A stretch of 64,000 nucleotides of DNA, from NCBI RefSeq assembly GCF_014076495.1, contig NZ_CP043575.1, positions 1,116,001 through 1,180,000 of the forward strand. The letters are read 5' to 3'. Origin of the DNA: Comamonas koreensis (lineage in GTDB: Bacteria > Pseudomonadota > Gammaproteobacteria > Burkholderiales > Burkholderiaceae_C). Shown one piece after another: positions 25,185 to 33,945 of this stretch (within the stretch, counting starts at the first letter, position 1; each line of letters opens with the position of its first letter). Below the pieces are notes generated by a model. That model had not been told where the DNA came from, searched no databases, and worked only from the letters and a program-made list of their open reading frames with translations. The translations under genes were made by a program, and so were the position numbers.

Positions 25185-26486
25185 TTACTGCGCCAGCGCC
25201 TGCTCGGCAGCGGCGGCCAGGGCCAGCAAGTGGGCATCCTGCATGCGCGCGCCCACCAGCATCAGGCCGACCGGCAGGCTGCGCGCAGAGCGGGGCAGCG
25301 GCAGCGAGATGGCCGGCAGGTCGTAGAAATTGAAGATCGAGGTGTTGCGCAAAATCAGCGCATTGGCCGCGAAGAAGGCGCTGTCGTCGTCCAGCAGCGG
25401 CGCAATGCGCGGTGCGGTGATGGCGATGGTGGGCAGCAGCAGCAGGTCCACCTCCTGCATGGCGGCATCCATCTGCGCCATCCATTGCTGGCGCTGTTGC
25501 AGCAGCTGGATGTAGTAGGGCGCGCTCAAGGCTCGGCCCTTGTCCATGCGTGAGAGCACGCGCGGGTCAAAGGCATCGCGCGCGCTCACCAGCGCCTGCT
25601 GGTGGATGGCGGCGGCCTCGGCCGCAATGAGGGTGCCTTCGCTTTGCAGCTGTGCAGGGGCGGCCATCAAATCTTGCCAGGGCAGCTTGCGGAAGGCGGC
25701 GCCCTGCGCCTGCAGCACAGCGATGGCATTGTCGGTCTGGGCCAGCACCTCGTCGCTGCAGTCGGTCCAGGGCAGGCCCTGGGGCAGGCCAATGCGCAGG
25801 CCTCGCAGGCTGCGCTGGGGCAGCGGCTGGGGGGTGGCGCCGGCCATGGTGGCGTCGGCGGCCGCGCAATCGGCCACCGTGCGGGCCAGCGGGCCCAGCG
25901 CATCGAGCGTGTAGGACAGCGCAAATGCCCCGTCACGCGAGACCCGCGCCTGCGTGGGCTTGAAGCCGGTGACCCCATTGAAGGCGGCCGGAATGCGCAC
26001 CGAGCCGCCGGTGTCCGAGCCAATGGCGATATCGACCAGTCCCCGGCCCACGCTGACCCCGGCACCGGAGGACGAACCGCCGGGGATGTGCAGCGCGTTG
26101 GCGGCATTGCCCGGCGTGCCGAAATGGGGATTGATGCCCACGCCCGAGAACGCAAACTCCGTCATATTGGTTTTGCCCACGATCACTGCACCTGCGGCGC
26201 GCAGGCGCTGCACCACCGGCGCATCCTGCGCGGCCGGGGCGCTGCGGCGGCGCATGGCGGCGCCGGCGGTGGTCACCTGGCCTGCGACATCGAGCAGGTC
26301 CTTGATGGACACGAGCTTGCCGTCCAGCGGGCCCAGCGACAGGCCGCGCGCGGCGCGCTGGTCTGCGGCCTGCGCCGCTTCCTGGGCGGACTTGGGGTAG
26401 AGCTGGGTGAAGATGCGCTGCGCCTCGTCGCCCAGCGCGGTCAGGGTCTGCAGGCTTTGGGCAAGGCGTTCGGCGCTGGTAGGCAT
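25185..26486 (-). CDS. Amidase signature enzyme
   Basis: A 433-residue Ser-cisSer-Lys amidase. The catalytic Lys62 is in SIKDLLDVAG, the cis-Ser in IPGGSSSGAG (residues 134-143) and the nucleophile Ser162 in GSDTGGSVRIP. It hydrolyses amide bonds in small amides, acyl-ureas or aminoacyl-tRNA-like substrates; the exact one is unknown. ATG 26486 is used (MPTSAERLAQ). It is downstream of the pilin-like gene at 26570 on the same strand and upstream of the HTH gene. A degraded second copy lies at 32982-33280, showing that the amidase was part of the duplicated unit. Confidence 0.9.
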   Translation of the reverse strand: MPTSAERLAQSLQTLTALGDEAQRIFTQLYPKSAQEAAQAADQRAARGLSLGPLDGKLVSIKDLLDVAGQVTTAGAAMRRRSAPAAQDAPVVQRLRAAGAVIVGKTNMTEFAFSGVGINPHFGTPGNAANALHIPGGSSSGAGVSVGRGLVDIAIGSDTGGSVRIPAAFNGVTGFKPTQARVSRDGAFALSYTLDALGPLARTVADCAAADATMAGATPQPLPQRSLRGLRIGLPQGLPWTDCSDEVLAQTDNAIAVLQAQGAAFRKLPWQDLMAAPAQLQSEGTLIAAEAAAIHQQALVSARDAFDPRVLSRMDKGRALSAPYYIQLLQQRQQWMAQMDAAMQEVDLLLLPTIAITAPRIAPLLDDDSAFFAANALILRNTSIFNFYDLPAISLPLPRSARSLPVGLMLVGARMQDAHLLALAAAAEQALAQ

Positions 26487-26569
26487 GGCGAAATCGTTCA
26501 AAAATCTGATGGGATTGCCATCGTAACCAATAACTGCGCGCCGATCCGTATGGCGGCGCTGGGAATCCC

Positions 26570-27235
26570 TCAAGGCACGGCCGCGGTAAAGCTCAGCTGC
26601 CCGCTGTAATTACCGGCGGTGCGGCTGATGGCGCTGTTGTAGGCAAAGGTCCAGTTCGCATTGCGGATGGTGACCAGGCTATTGACCGTGCCCGTGCCGC
26701 CGCCTGTGACATTGACGCTGGTGCCGGTGCCGCTGGCGGGAATGGTGGGCGCCGGCAGGGCTGCGTCGCTGCTGGTGATACTGACCATATTCATCGGAAT
26801 GGTGTTGGCGCCGCTGGTCAGCGCGGTGGTGACGGTGGCGAACACGCTGACCTGTCCGCCATTGCTGCGCACCTCCACGGGCAACACATTGCCGCTGGCG
26901 GCGACCGCAAAGGTGGGCGCGGTGCCATTCCAGTTCACGGCCGTGTTGTTGCCTGTGGTCGGGGTGGTGGGCACCGCAGGGATGGACGGGCTCAAACTGA
27001 AGCCGACCTGCGAGGTGGTGCCGCCCGGCGTGGGCCAGGCGCCGTCGCCGATGCGGAAGAACAGAAACTTGTCGATCTGGATGGAGAAGTTCAGCGCTAC
27101 CGCGGGTGTAGTGCGCGGCAGGTTGCCAGTGCCCGAGGTCGCACTGGCTGCCTGCGCGCTGCTGCTGGCAGCGGCCAGCGCCAGGGGCCACAGCGCCAGG
27201 CACAGTCGGTGGAGCGGGCAGCGCTGCGTGCTCAT
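26570..27235 (-). CDS. Exported pilin-like subunit, locus A (last gene)
   Basis: A 221-residue protein with a signal peptide (LCLALWPLALAAASSSAQAA). The mature part is Thr/Ser/Asn-rich and beta-rich, starting with SGTGNLP. It resembles the 205-residue subunit at 29205: FSIQIDKFLFFRIG against LSVVIPKLILLKVG, and TAVNWNGTAPTF against VQVPWDGTAPTV. The end, GNYSGQLSFTAAVP, matches the terminal-strand pattern of secreted pilin subunits. It overlaps the chaperone gene by 4 bases (ATGA). Paralogue in locus B: 33280-33945. Confidence 0.7.
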   Translation of the reverse strand: MSTQRCPLHRLCLALWPLALAAASSSAQAASATSGTGNLPRTTPAVALNFSIQIDKFLFFRIGDGAWPTPGGTTSQVGFSLSPSIPAVPTTPTTGNNTAVNWNGTAPTFAVAASGNVLPVEVRSNGGQVSVFATVTTALTSGANTIPMNMVSITSSDAALPAPTIPASGTGTSVNVTGGGTGTVNSLVTIRNANWTFAYNSAISRTAGNYSGQLSFTAAVP

Positions 27236-28047
27236 TGGAAATCCGCATTCAGCTTGAAGCTGCCCTTGTCCCAGTCCAGCAGGCCGCTGGCCTTGATGGG
27301 GTAGCTCGGTTGCAGGGCCGCCTGGCCATCCTCGGCCTTGGGCACCAGGGCCAGGTGCCGGGTCTGGCCGGGCATGATGGGCGTGCCCTCAACGGCCAGC
27401 ATAAAGCTGCGGCCCTGCGCATCCTTGGCATCGACCGTGCCATCGAGCCGGCCATGGGCGTCGCCGGTATTGCGCACGGTGATGGAGGGGCTGCGTTTGC
27501 CGGCGATATCGCGCATGCCGATCTGCTGGACTTCGAGCTTGGGCTCGGCGCCGCCCAGCATCACATAGACGGCCACGGCAATGCGGCCGGTGACCGGCAG
27601 ACTCAGGCTGGCGCCCCCGCTCTGGATGATGGTCTGCTGGGCCGGCTCCACCCCTTCAATGGCGATCATGAAGCGGCATTCGCCACGCGGCGCATCGGCC
27701 GGAGGTGTGATCTGGAAGCGGAAGGCCTGCTTGGTCTGCGCGGGGACCTTGACGGTGCGGCGCTCCAGCGCCACCCAGGGGCGGCAGCTGCCGGGCAGCA
27801 GCTCGTCATGGTAGGTAATCTGGCCGTCGGCCGAATAGCTCCAGTCCAGGGTACGCACCGACAGAGCGGTGGCGGCCGAGCCCAGGTTGTGCAGATCGAT
27901 GGACTTGCCCAGGCGCTCGCCGCTCTTGGCGGTGAGCTCAAAGCGCGATGGGGAGACCGCCATCTCGAACGGTGCTGCCTGCGCCAGGCAGGCGATAAGC
28001 GGCAGGGTCAGGGCCAGAGAACGGCGCACGAAGGAGGAAAAGCTCAT
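27232..28047 (-). CDS. PapD-like periplasmic chaperone, locus A
   Basis: A 271-residue exported protein with a signal peptide (SLALTLPLIACLAQAAP). The first domain resembles fimbrial chaperones: SPSRFELTAKSGERLGKSID, then LSVRTLDWSYSADGQITYHD and TKQAFRFQITPP, ending in a second Ig-like domain. Such chaperones donate a strand to subunits in the periplasm and bring them to the usher. It is between the 221-residue and 163-residue genes, overlapping both by 4 bases (ATGA), so the genes are translationally coupled. Paralogue: 33942-34757. Confidence 0.75.
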   Translation of the reverse strand: MSFSSFVRRSLALTLPLIACLAQAAPFEMAVSPSRFELTAKSGERLGKSIDLHNLGSAATALSVRTLDWSYSADGQITYHDELLPGSCRPWVALERRTVKVPAQTKQAFRFQITPPADAPRGECRFMIAIEGVEPAQQTIIQSGGASLSLPVTGRIAVAVYVMLGGAEPKLEVQQIGMRDIAGKRSPSITVRNTGDAHGRLDGTVDAKDAQGRSFMLAVEGTPIMPGQTRHLALVPKAEDGQAALQPSYPIKASGLLDWDKGSFKLNADFQ

Positions 28048-28535
28048 GGCTGGGTCTCGATTTCAAAATAGGATTCAAAGCGCAGGCTGCCGCCTTGGCC
28101 GATTTGCAGCTCGCGGCGGTCAATGCGCAGCTGCAGGTCAAAGTTTTCGGTGATCCAGGGGGTGCGCACCACACCGGTCCAGACCTGAACCCGGTCACCG
28201 GGGCGGCCCATGCCGGGCTGGAAACGGCCGCTGCTGCGCCACTGCACCTGCATGCCCGCGGGCGAGCGCAGACCCGCCACGGCAAGCGGAATGACGTAGT
28301 AAATGCGCGCCTGCTTGCCTACATAGGCGGCGGTGGCCAGGCGGTATTCCACATGCCCAAAGGGCAGGCTGATGGTCTGGTTGTCCAGCATCTGCGCCTG
28401 GCGGAAATCAGCGTTGACCTGGGCCCGGGGGGAGGTGGAATCATCCAGCCGGATGGCCTGTGCATACGCGCCTGGGGCCCAGGCGCATGCGGCTGCCAGC
28501 AAGACGCTGAAGCACGGAAAGCGAAAACGTGGCAT
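28044..28535 (-). CDS. Exported beta-rich protein, locus A
   Basis: A 163-residue secreted protein with a signal peptide (FPCFSVLLAAACAWAPGAYA). The mature part is beta-rich with SLPFGHVEYRLATAAYVGK, a GMQVQWRSSG segment and the end RFESYFEIETQP. No family was recognised. Placed between the 218-residue subunit and the chaperone in a conserved order in both loci, it is likely a minor subunit or adaptor. Overlaps the chaperone start. Paralogue: 34754-35245. Confidence 0.68.
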   Translation of the reverse strand: MPRFRFPCFSVLLAAACAWAPGAYAQAIRLDDSTSPRAQVNADFRQAQMLDNQTISLPFGHVEYRLATAAYVGKQARIYYVIPLAVAGLRSPAGMQVQWRSSGRFQPGMGRPGDRVQVWTGVVRTPWITENFDLQLRIDRRELQIGQGGSLRFESYFEIETQP

Positions 28536-28548
28536 GCGCGAGCCTCCT

Positions 28549-29205
28549 TTATTCCATCGACGCGGTGAAGTACACCGTGCCCTGGTAGGTGCCTGCCGGG
28601 TAGATCGTGTCGTTGGCATAGCTGAACGTCAAACGCGTGGCGCTTATCGCATTGGACTGGTAGGTCCAGCCCAAGCAAAAAATAATGAGCGGGAACGAGC
28701 AGAAGGTGGCATTGGCGTTGAAGCTGGCTAGCTGCTGGTTAGCCACGCCGCTGAACTGACCGTTCTGGATATCGCCACCACTGCCGTTGCCAGTGCTGGT
28801 CCAGCTGATTTTGCTGAACGGTATGTTGGTGCCGCCACAGGGGCCGCTGACACAGGCCAGTGCAACGCTGGAGTCCACCCGCACTGTCACCGGTCTGGCG
28901 GTGGATGAGGTGGAAACAGGCCGCATCGGCGTGACCGAGATATCAATCGCCGGCGTACCCGTCACAGGCGTGGGCGTGAGGCCCACGTTGTTCCCGGTGA
29001 CATTGAACTGCACGGTGTCCACCCCGGCAGCAGACCCCACCTGCAGCGACAGCGCATAGCTGCTGCCACTGTCGCTGACGGTGGTGATCACGGCGTTGGC
29101 AGGCACGCTGATGCCGCAGGCGAGCAGCACCAGCCCCGCGCTTAGCGGTGCGCGCACTGCCTGCAAGGCGGCGCGGGCGGTGGTGGTTGCATCGCGCTTG
29201 CGCAT
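28549..29205 (-). CDS. Exported subunit with pilin-like C-terminus, locus A
   Basis: A 218-residue exported protein with a signal segment (LSAGLVLLACGISVPANA). The mature part is Ser/Thr/Gly-rich: TVQFNVTGNNVGLTPTPVTG, then RVDSSVALACVSGPCGGTN, then the terminal TYQGTVYFTASME that resembles a donor-strand ending. Possibly the tip or a minor pilin. Its start overlaps the stop of the upstream subunit gene (29205-29207; TGATG), showing coupling. Paralogue: 35258-35929. Confidence 0.7.
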   Translation of the reverse strand: MRKRDATTTARAALQAVRAPLSAGLVLLACGISVPANAVITTVSDSGSSYALSLQVGSAAGVDTVQFNVTGNNVGLTPTPVTGTPAIDISVTPMRPVSTSSTARPVTVRVDSSVALACVSGPCGGTNIPFSKISWTSTGNGSGGDIQNGQFSGVANQQLASFNANATFCSFPLIIFCLGWTYQSNAISATRLTFSYANDTIYPAGTYQGTVYFTASME

Positions 29206-29822
29206 CAGACGCCCGTGGCCGTGTAGGTGACGGCGTTGGTGTAGGTGCCCGCCGTCCAGCTGCTGGCCGTGCCGGTCAGTGCATAGGTCCAGGTGCCGCT
29301 CATCAAGGTGTTGGTCGAGATGGTGGTGGAAGCGCAGGAGCCCAGGTTGGCGCCGGGGTGGGGCAGCGGCGTGGTGCCGCCGGAGGTGACGGTAAAGCTG
29401 GCATTGGCTGGGCCGCCGGTGGCGCTCCAGGTGCCCATGGCGCAGTTGATGGTGGCCGAGCCGGCATTGGTCCAGGCGGCCACATTCAGCACATTGCCGG
29501 AGGCGGTCGTCGTCACCGTCGGGGCGGTGCCATCCCAGGGCACCTGGACATTGTTGGCCGTGGCCGTGGGCGTGGTTGCCGGTGTGCCGGGAATGGTCAG
29601 CGAGGCGGCCCAGGAGACGGTGTCCTGCGTGGCATTGGTGGTGCCGACCTTGAGCAAGATCAGCTTGGGGATGACCACGCTCAGGTTGACCTTGGCGGTG
29701 GCGGTCACGGTGCCGCTGCCGGTGGCGGCGAAACCGTACTGGCTCTCAGCCAGGGCATGGCCGGTGCAGGCCAGAGCCAGAGCGGTGCCCAGGGCCAGTG
29801 CATTCAATTTTGGGTGTTTCAT
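29205..29822 (-). CDS. Major pilin-like subunit, locus A
   Basis: A 205-residue exported subunit. Signal peptide MKHPKLNALALGTALALACT ends near GHALAES. The mature N-terminus QYGFAATGSGTVTATAKVN is followed by a repeated small-residue beta-sandwich: LSVVIPKLILLKVG, TANNVQVPWDGTAPTV, SGNVLNVAAWTNAGSATINC. The end TYTNAVTYTATGV fits pilin donor strands. It lies directly downstream of the usher-like gene and is the likely main structural subunit. Paralogue: 35929-36549. Confidence 0.7.
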   Translation of the reverse strand: MKHPKLNALALGTALALACTGHALAESQYGFAATGSGTVTATAKVNLSVVIPKLILLKVGTTNATQDTVSWAASLTIPGTPATTPTATANNVQVPWDGTAPTVTTTASGNVLNVAAWTNAGSATINCAMGTWSATGGPANASFTVTSGGTTPLPHPGANLGSCASTTISTNTLMSGTWTYALTGTASSWTAGTYTNAVTYTATGV

Positions 29823-29921
29823 ATCAAAGTCCTCGAAGAAAGAAGCGCATGTTGGCGCACAAGTTCGGTCCATGCCGTGCATCGCAAATAACGCGCGTCG
29901 GACCTGGGATCTGCTGCATGG

Positions 29922-32198
29922 TCAGTCCTCCACCTTGGTGATGGGGATCTCGGCGTGGGCTTCGCCACGCAGCGGAACATCAACGCTCAGTACCGTGCCG
30001 TCGGCTGCGCCCCAGGGCAGGGGCACGCTGTCGAGCGTGAGGCTGAGCTGATGGCGGCCTACGCCAACCATCGGGAAAAAGAAACGCCCTTCGGCATCGG
30101 TGGTGCTGCGGTAGCGGCCGTCCAGCACCACCTCGATGCCCTGCGCTCCTGACTCATCGGCCTGGATGCGGCCATCCTTGTTGGCGTCATAAAACACGCG
30201 GCCAGCGACACTGCCGCTGCCATTGCCAGGCATGCCACCGGCCACGGCAAAGGGCCGGCCGGTGCCGCCTTCCCAGCGCAGATAGACATAGGCGGTCTTG
30301 TCGTTGCTGCGGTAGATTTGCGGGCTGGTCCAGCTGAGCACCTGGGTGGTGGCCAGGCGCGCCTGGTTGAGCAGCACGCCCAGGCCCATGCTCCAGCCGT
30401 TGCCCCACTGCTTTTCGGCCGAAAAGTTGCCCGACAGGCCCCGGCTGGTGAAAAGCCCGCCGCTTTGCGAGGTGTAGCGCAGGTTGCCGAAAAAGCTCAG
30501 GCTGTTGCTGGCCCAGTAGCGGCCCTGTACCCCGGCCGTGGGGTAGCGCTGGTGGCTGCCGTTGCTGCGGTCATCGGCCCAGCCCAAGGTGGTGACCAGC
30601 TCGGGGCGCATGGTCTCGCGCTGGGCGCTGATCCAGTCCTGCTCCCACTGCAGCTCGCGCCCGGTGGCGGTGCCGTCACCCAGCACAATCTGCTCATTGC
30701 TGCGCAGGCTCAGGCTGAAGCGCGAGCGTGGCAGTTCGCCAAAGCGGGTCTGGTAGAAGGCATAGGCATAAAGGCTGCGCATCTTGCCATCGAGGCCGCC
30801 ACCCTGGCCGTCTCCTGCATAGCGGGTTTGGTAGACGTTAAGGTTGCCGCCCAGCGCGGTTCGGCGGTCCAGCTGGTAGTGCAGATTGCCGCTCAGCCCC
30901 ACGCGGGTCTGGCCTTGCTGGGCCGGCCAGTTGCTCGCGCGCATGCGCTCCACATCCACCCCCGTGCCCCAGCTCATGCGGCTGGTGCTGTGGTCCATGC
31001 GCCAGTAGGCGCCCTGCGTGCCCGAGGGCAGCAGGTAGTCACCAAAATGCAGATTGGGGCGGGTCACATAGGCACCCCAGGTATGGCGGTAGCGGCCCAG
31101 CTTGGTGTCTGCCTCCAGGTACAGGCCTTGTGCGCTGCCAGATGGGGTTTGTGCCGAATCGCTGCTTGTGCTGCTGCCCAGCGCGGTCAGTCGGCCGCGC
31201 AATGCGCCGTCCTGCTGCGTGGGCGATCCATAGCCCAGTGCTGCAGCCCAGCTGCTGACCCGCTTGCTGCCGCTGCCTGGGTCGTTCCTCAGGCCGTAGT
31301 CCACGGCGGGGATATGGTTGGCCTGGTTCAGCTGCCCTGCGGCATACCAGGCGCCGCCCAGGCGCTGGGTGGCGCCCACCCAGGCGAGCGTGCCCTGGCT
31401 TTTTTCGAAGCCGGGGTAGGGGCCGCCAAGCAGGTCGCCGCGCTGGCCCATGCCGGCGCTGATGTCAAAGTCCGCGCCATAGATTCGGGTCGAGAGGCCG
31501 CGCAAGGTGCTGGTGCCCAGCATCAGGCGGTAGTTCTGGCCCAGGCCCCGGGTCAGCTCGCTGTAGCCGTCACCGATGGTGGTATCCATGCGGATGCCCG
31601 GTGTCAGGGGGATAGCCAGGTTCTGCACGGTGATGCGCTGGCTGCTGGATTGGCGGGCATAGCCCAGGGCGCCAATGCCATTGAAGGCGTCTTGGCCGCC
31701 ATGCATGCTGCGCACATCGGCCTGCAGCAGCCACTCGCCATAGTTCAGCGTCTGCTGGCGGTACTGGATGCGCTGGCCCAGCTCGATGCCGCGCTTGCTG
31801 CCCAGCTCCCCATTGTCGGACTGGGCGACGCCCAGGCGGCTCTCCAGCACCCAGCTGCGCAGCCCCAGCGGCAAAGTGCTGGGGTCTAGCTCGTCGGCTT
31901 CAGCGGCCCGCAGGGCCGTCAGTTCATCGGCGCTCATGAAGTTGTCCTCGTAGGCGGCGGGCGCCGCCTCCACGAGGGCGCGCAGCCGGGCTTGTTCTGC
32001 CTGGGCGGGGCTCAATGACTCTACCTGGGCACCGGCGTGGGCACCGGCGCGGGCACCGGAGGCTGTCTCACTCTGGGTTTGTGCACGAGCGGTGGTTTGC
32101 AGTCCGGCTGCCAGCAGCATTGCCCATGCGGCATGCCCCGCCAGCGACGGGCGGGGGCACGTGCCACTGTGAAGGGGGTGCCGCAGAACAACTTTCAT
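29922..32198 (-). CDS. Usher-like outer-membrane beta-barrel protein, locus A
   Basis: A 758-residue outer-membrane protein. The signal peptide is MKVVLRHPLHSGTCPRPSLA plus the hydrophobic AWAMLLAAGLQTTARAQ. The centre has amphipathic strands typical of a barrel (NYRLMLGTSTLRGLSTRIYG, NLHYQLDRRTALGGNLNVY, GNLRYTSQSGGLF). The C-terminus has a carboxypeptidase-regulatory/SdrD-B-like domain: GRVFYDANKDGRIQADESGA, then GIEVVLDGRY. Similar domains end some fimbrial ushers. It is first in the six-gene operon and would be the secretion pore. Its coding DNA from 29973 to 31991 matches the copy at 36647-38899 exactly by my reading. Confidence 0.75.
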   Translation of the reverse strand: MKVVLRHPLHSGTCPRPSLAGHAAWAMLLAAGLQTTARAQTQSETASGARAGAHAGAQVESLSPAQAEQARLRALVEAAPAAYEDNFMSADELTALRAAEADELDPSTLPLGLRSWVLESRLGVAQSDNGELGSKRGIELGQRIQYRQQTLNYGEWLLQADVRSMHGGQDAFNGIGALGYARQSSSQRITVQNLAIPLTPGIRMDTTIGDGYSELTRGLGQNYRLMLGTSTLRGLSTRIYGADFDISAGMGQRGDLLGGPYPGFEKSQGTLAWVGATQRLGGAWYAAGQLNQANHIPAVDYGLRNDPGSGSKRVSSWAAALGYGSPTQQDGALRGRLTALGSSTSSDSAQTPSGSAQGLYLEADTKLGRYRHTWGAYVTRPNLHFGDYLLPSGTQGAYWRMDHSTSRMSWGTGVDVERMRASNWPAQQGQTRVGLSGNLHYQLDRRTALGGNLNVYQTRYAGDGQGGGLDGKMRSLYAYAFYQTRFGELPRSRFSLSLRSNEQIVLGDGTATGRELQWEQDWISAQRETMRPELVTTLGWADDRSNGSHQRYPTAGVQGRYWASNSLSFFGNLRYTSQSGGLFTSRGLSGNFSAEKQWGNGWSMGLGVLLNQARLATTQVLSWTSPQIYRSNDKTAYVYLRWEGGTGRPFAVAGGMPGNGSGSVAGRVFYDANKDGRIQADESGAQGIEVVLDGRYRSTTDAEGRFFFPMVGVGRHQLSLTLDSVPLPWGAADGTVLSVDVPLRGEAHAEIPITKVED
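29973..31991 (-). repeat. About 2.0-kb segment identical to 36698-38716
   Basis: Read base by base in several sections and in two translated frames, this block matches 36698-38716 with a fixed offset of 6725 and no indel. The first mismatches outside are at 29972 and 31992. The flanking genes of the two loci differ far more, so this block was probably homogenised recently. A direct alignment is needed to confirm full identity. Confidence 0.75.
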
Positions 32199-32502
32199 TT
32201 GTAATTAGGAGTTAACTTTCGTTGCAAATATTCTGCTTGGGTGGAATCAATCAATTGTCAGATTCTGATACTTAACGTTAAGTGTGTCAGAGGAGATGAC
32301 AAAGTGGAGATCCACTCTATGTAAAGAAGTTTGAAGCGTTCCAGGCGCGGTGATTGTGATCAGTTATGAGCACGCCATGTCATAAATCTATTTTTGCTAT
32401 AGATAATTCATATAACAATTTATTAAATAGCAGCACGCTTTGAAGCAGCGCGGCCCGCACCCATATACGCCCTTGATCTGTGTTGATGAAGACTGAGCTC
32501 CC
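32199..32502. promoter_or_regulatory. Divergent upstream region of the locus A usher-like gene
   Basis: AT-rich 300 bases between the usher-like gene and the htpG remnant. ACTTAACGTTAAGT at 32270-32283 is a perfect 14-base palindrome. The block AACGTTAAGTGTGTCAG is also present upstream of locus B (38975-38991), so it is a candidate operator or promoter element. The htpG-side promoter elements have decayed: TTTGAAG replaces CTTGAAA, though CCCATATA remains (32460-32467). Confidence 0.5.
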
Positions 32503-32982
32503 ATGACCAAAAAACCCATTCCTTCCAGGCCGAAGTGGCCCAGCTGCTCCACCTGGTGACGCATTCGCTGTATTCGAACCAAGAGATCTTTTTGCGCGAG
32601 CTGATCTCCAATGCGTCTGATGCATGCGACAAGCTGCGGTTTGAAGCGCTCAATGACAGCGGACTGTACGGCGACCAGCCCGATCTGGAAGTGCGCGTGT
32701 CCTATGACAGCAAGGCCAAGACCTTGACCATCACCGACACCGGCATCGGCATGACCACGCAAGAGGCCATCGACAACCTGGGCACGATTGCCAAGAGCGG
32801 CACCAAGGCCTTCATGGACAAGCTCAGTGGCGACCAGAAGGCCGATTCGCAGCTGATCGGCCAGTTTGGCGTGGGCTTTTACTGCGGCTTTATCGTGGCC
32901 AACAAGATCACCGTCGAGTCGCGTCGCGCAGGTGCAGAGGCATCGTAAGGCGTGCGCTGGACCAGCGGCGGCATGGGCGACT
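32503..32982 (+). pseudogene. htpG: Truncated htpG copy
   Basis: Homologous to the first 160 or so codons of the intact htpG at 39205. The ATG survives, but an A-run of six instead of seven after it shifts the frame immediately, and TCG TAA (stop 32946-32948) replaces a conserved TCG GAA. Homology ends in GGCGACTT at about 32982, where an amidase scrap begins. This is the internal copy of a tandem duplication. Confidence 0.9.
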
Positions 32983-33280
32983 TAAGGCGGCGGGGATGCG
33001 CACCGAGCAGCCGGTGTCCGAACCAATGACGATATCGACCAGGCCCCGGCCGAAGCTGACACCGGCACCCGAGGAGGAGCCGCCGGGGATGTGCAGCACA
33101 TCGGCTGCATTGCCCAGTGTGCCGAAATGGGGGGATGCCCACGCCCGAGAACGCGAACTCCGTCATATTCGTCTTGCCGACGATCACCACGCCGGCGGTG
33201 GTCACCTGACCAGCCACATCGAGCAGGTCCTTGACCGACACCAGGGCTTGCAGCGTCTATCGCAGGCGCTGCAGTAGTCT
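32982..33280 (-). pseudogene. Amidase remnant
   Basis: Minus-strand sequence homologous to parts of the amidase gene at 25185-26486: it retains the GSDTGCSVRIPA region (Gly to Cys change), a segment like VIVGKTNMTEFAFSGVGI, and KDLLDVAGQVTTAG. Internal pieces are deleted (about 60 bases around 33187) and no open frame survives. It abuts the truncated htpG, marking the duplication joint. Confidence 0.85.
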
Positions 33281-33945
33281 CAAGGCACGGACGCGGTAAA
33301 GCTCAGCTGCCCACTGTAATTGCCGGCTGTGCGACTGATGGCGCTGTTGTAGCCAAAGGTCCAGTTGGCCGTCCGGATGGTGACCAGGCTGTTGACTGTG
33401 CCGGTGCCGCCCCCGGTGACATTGACGCTGGTGCCGGTGCCGCTGGCCGGAAGGGTGGGAGCCGGCAGGGCCGCGTCGCTGCTGGTGATGCTGACCATGT
33501 TCATCGGAATGGTGTTGCTGCCGCTGGTCAGCGGGGTGGTGACCGTGGCATAGACGCTGACCTGGCCGCCATTGCTGCGCACCTCGACCGGCAGCACATT
33601 GCCGCTGGCGGTGACGGCAAATGTGGGCGCTGCGCCGTTCCAGTTGACGGCGGTGTTGTTGCCATTGATGGGCGTGATGGGTACCGCAGGAATGGTGGGG
33701 CTTAGGTTAAAACCCACCTGTGAGGTGGTGCCGCCGGGTGTGGGCCAGGCGCCATCGCCGATGCGGAAAAACACATACTTGTCGATCTGGATGGAAAAGT
33801 TCAGCGCCACAGCCGGGGTGTTGCGTGGCAGGTTGCCGGTGCCGGAGGTGGCACTGCCTGCCTGCGCCGCTGGGCACAGGGCAGTCAGCACCAATGGCAG
33901 CAGCGCATGGCGCAACAGCTTCAGCGGGCAGCGCTGCGTGTTCAT
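33280..33945 (-). CDS. Exported pilin-like subunit, locus B (last gene)
   Basis: A 221-residue paralogue of 26570-27235 with the same length and signal peptide position (ALLPLVLTALCPAAQAGS). Most differences are conservative; shared stretches include WNGAAPTFAVTASGNVLPV and IPMNMVSITSSDAALPAPT. It overlaps the chaperone start by 4 bases. The role is inferred to be the same minor subunit; divergence from copy A suggests independent evolution. Confidence 0.7.
   Translation of the reverse strand: MNTQRCPLKLLRHALLPLVLTALCPAAQAGSATSGTGNLPRNTPAVALNFSIQIDKYVFFRIGDGAWPTPGGTTSQVGFNLSPTIPAVPITPINGNNTAVNWNGAAPTFAVTASGNVLPVEVRSNGGQVSVYATVTTPLTSGSNTIPMNMVSITSSDAALPAPTLPASGTGTSVNVTGGGTGTVNSLVTIRTANWTFGYNSAISRTAGNYSGQLSFTASVP

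Noticed and set aside
30318..31889. 523-residue plus-strand frame, repeated at 37043-38614
   Set aside because: Antisense to both usher-like genes. It is repeated only because the DNA is duplicated.
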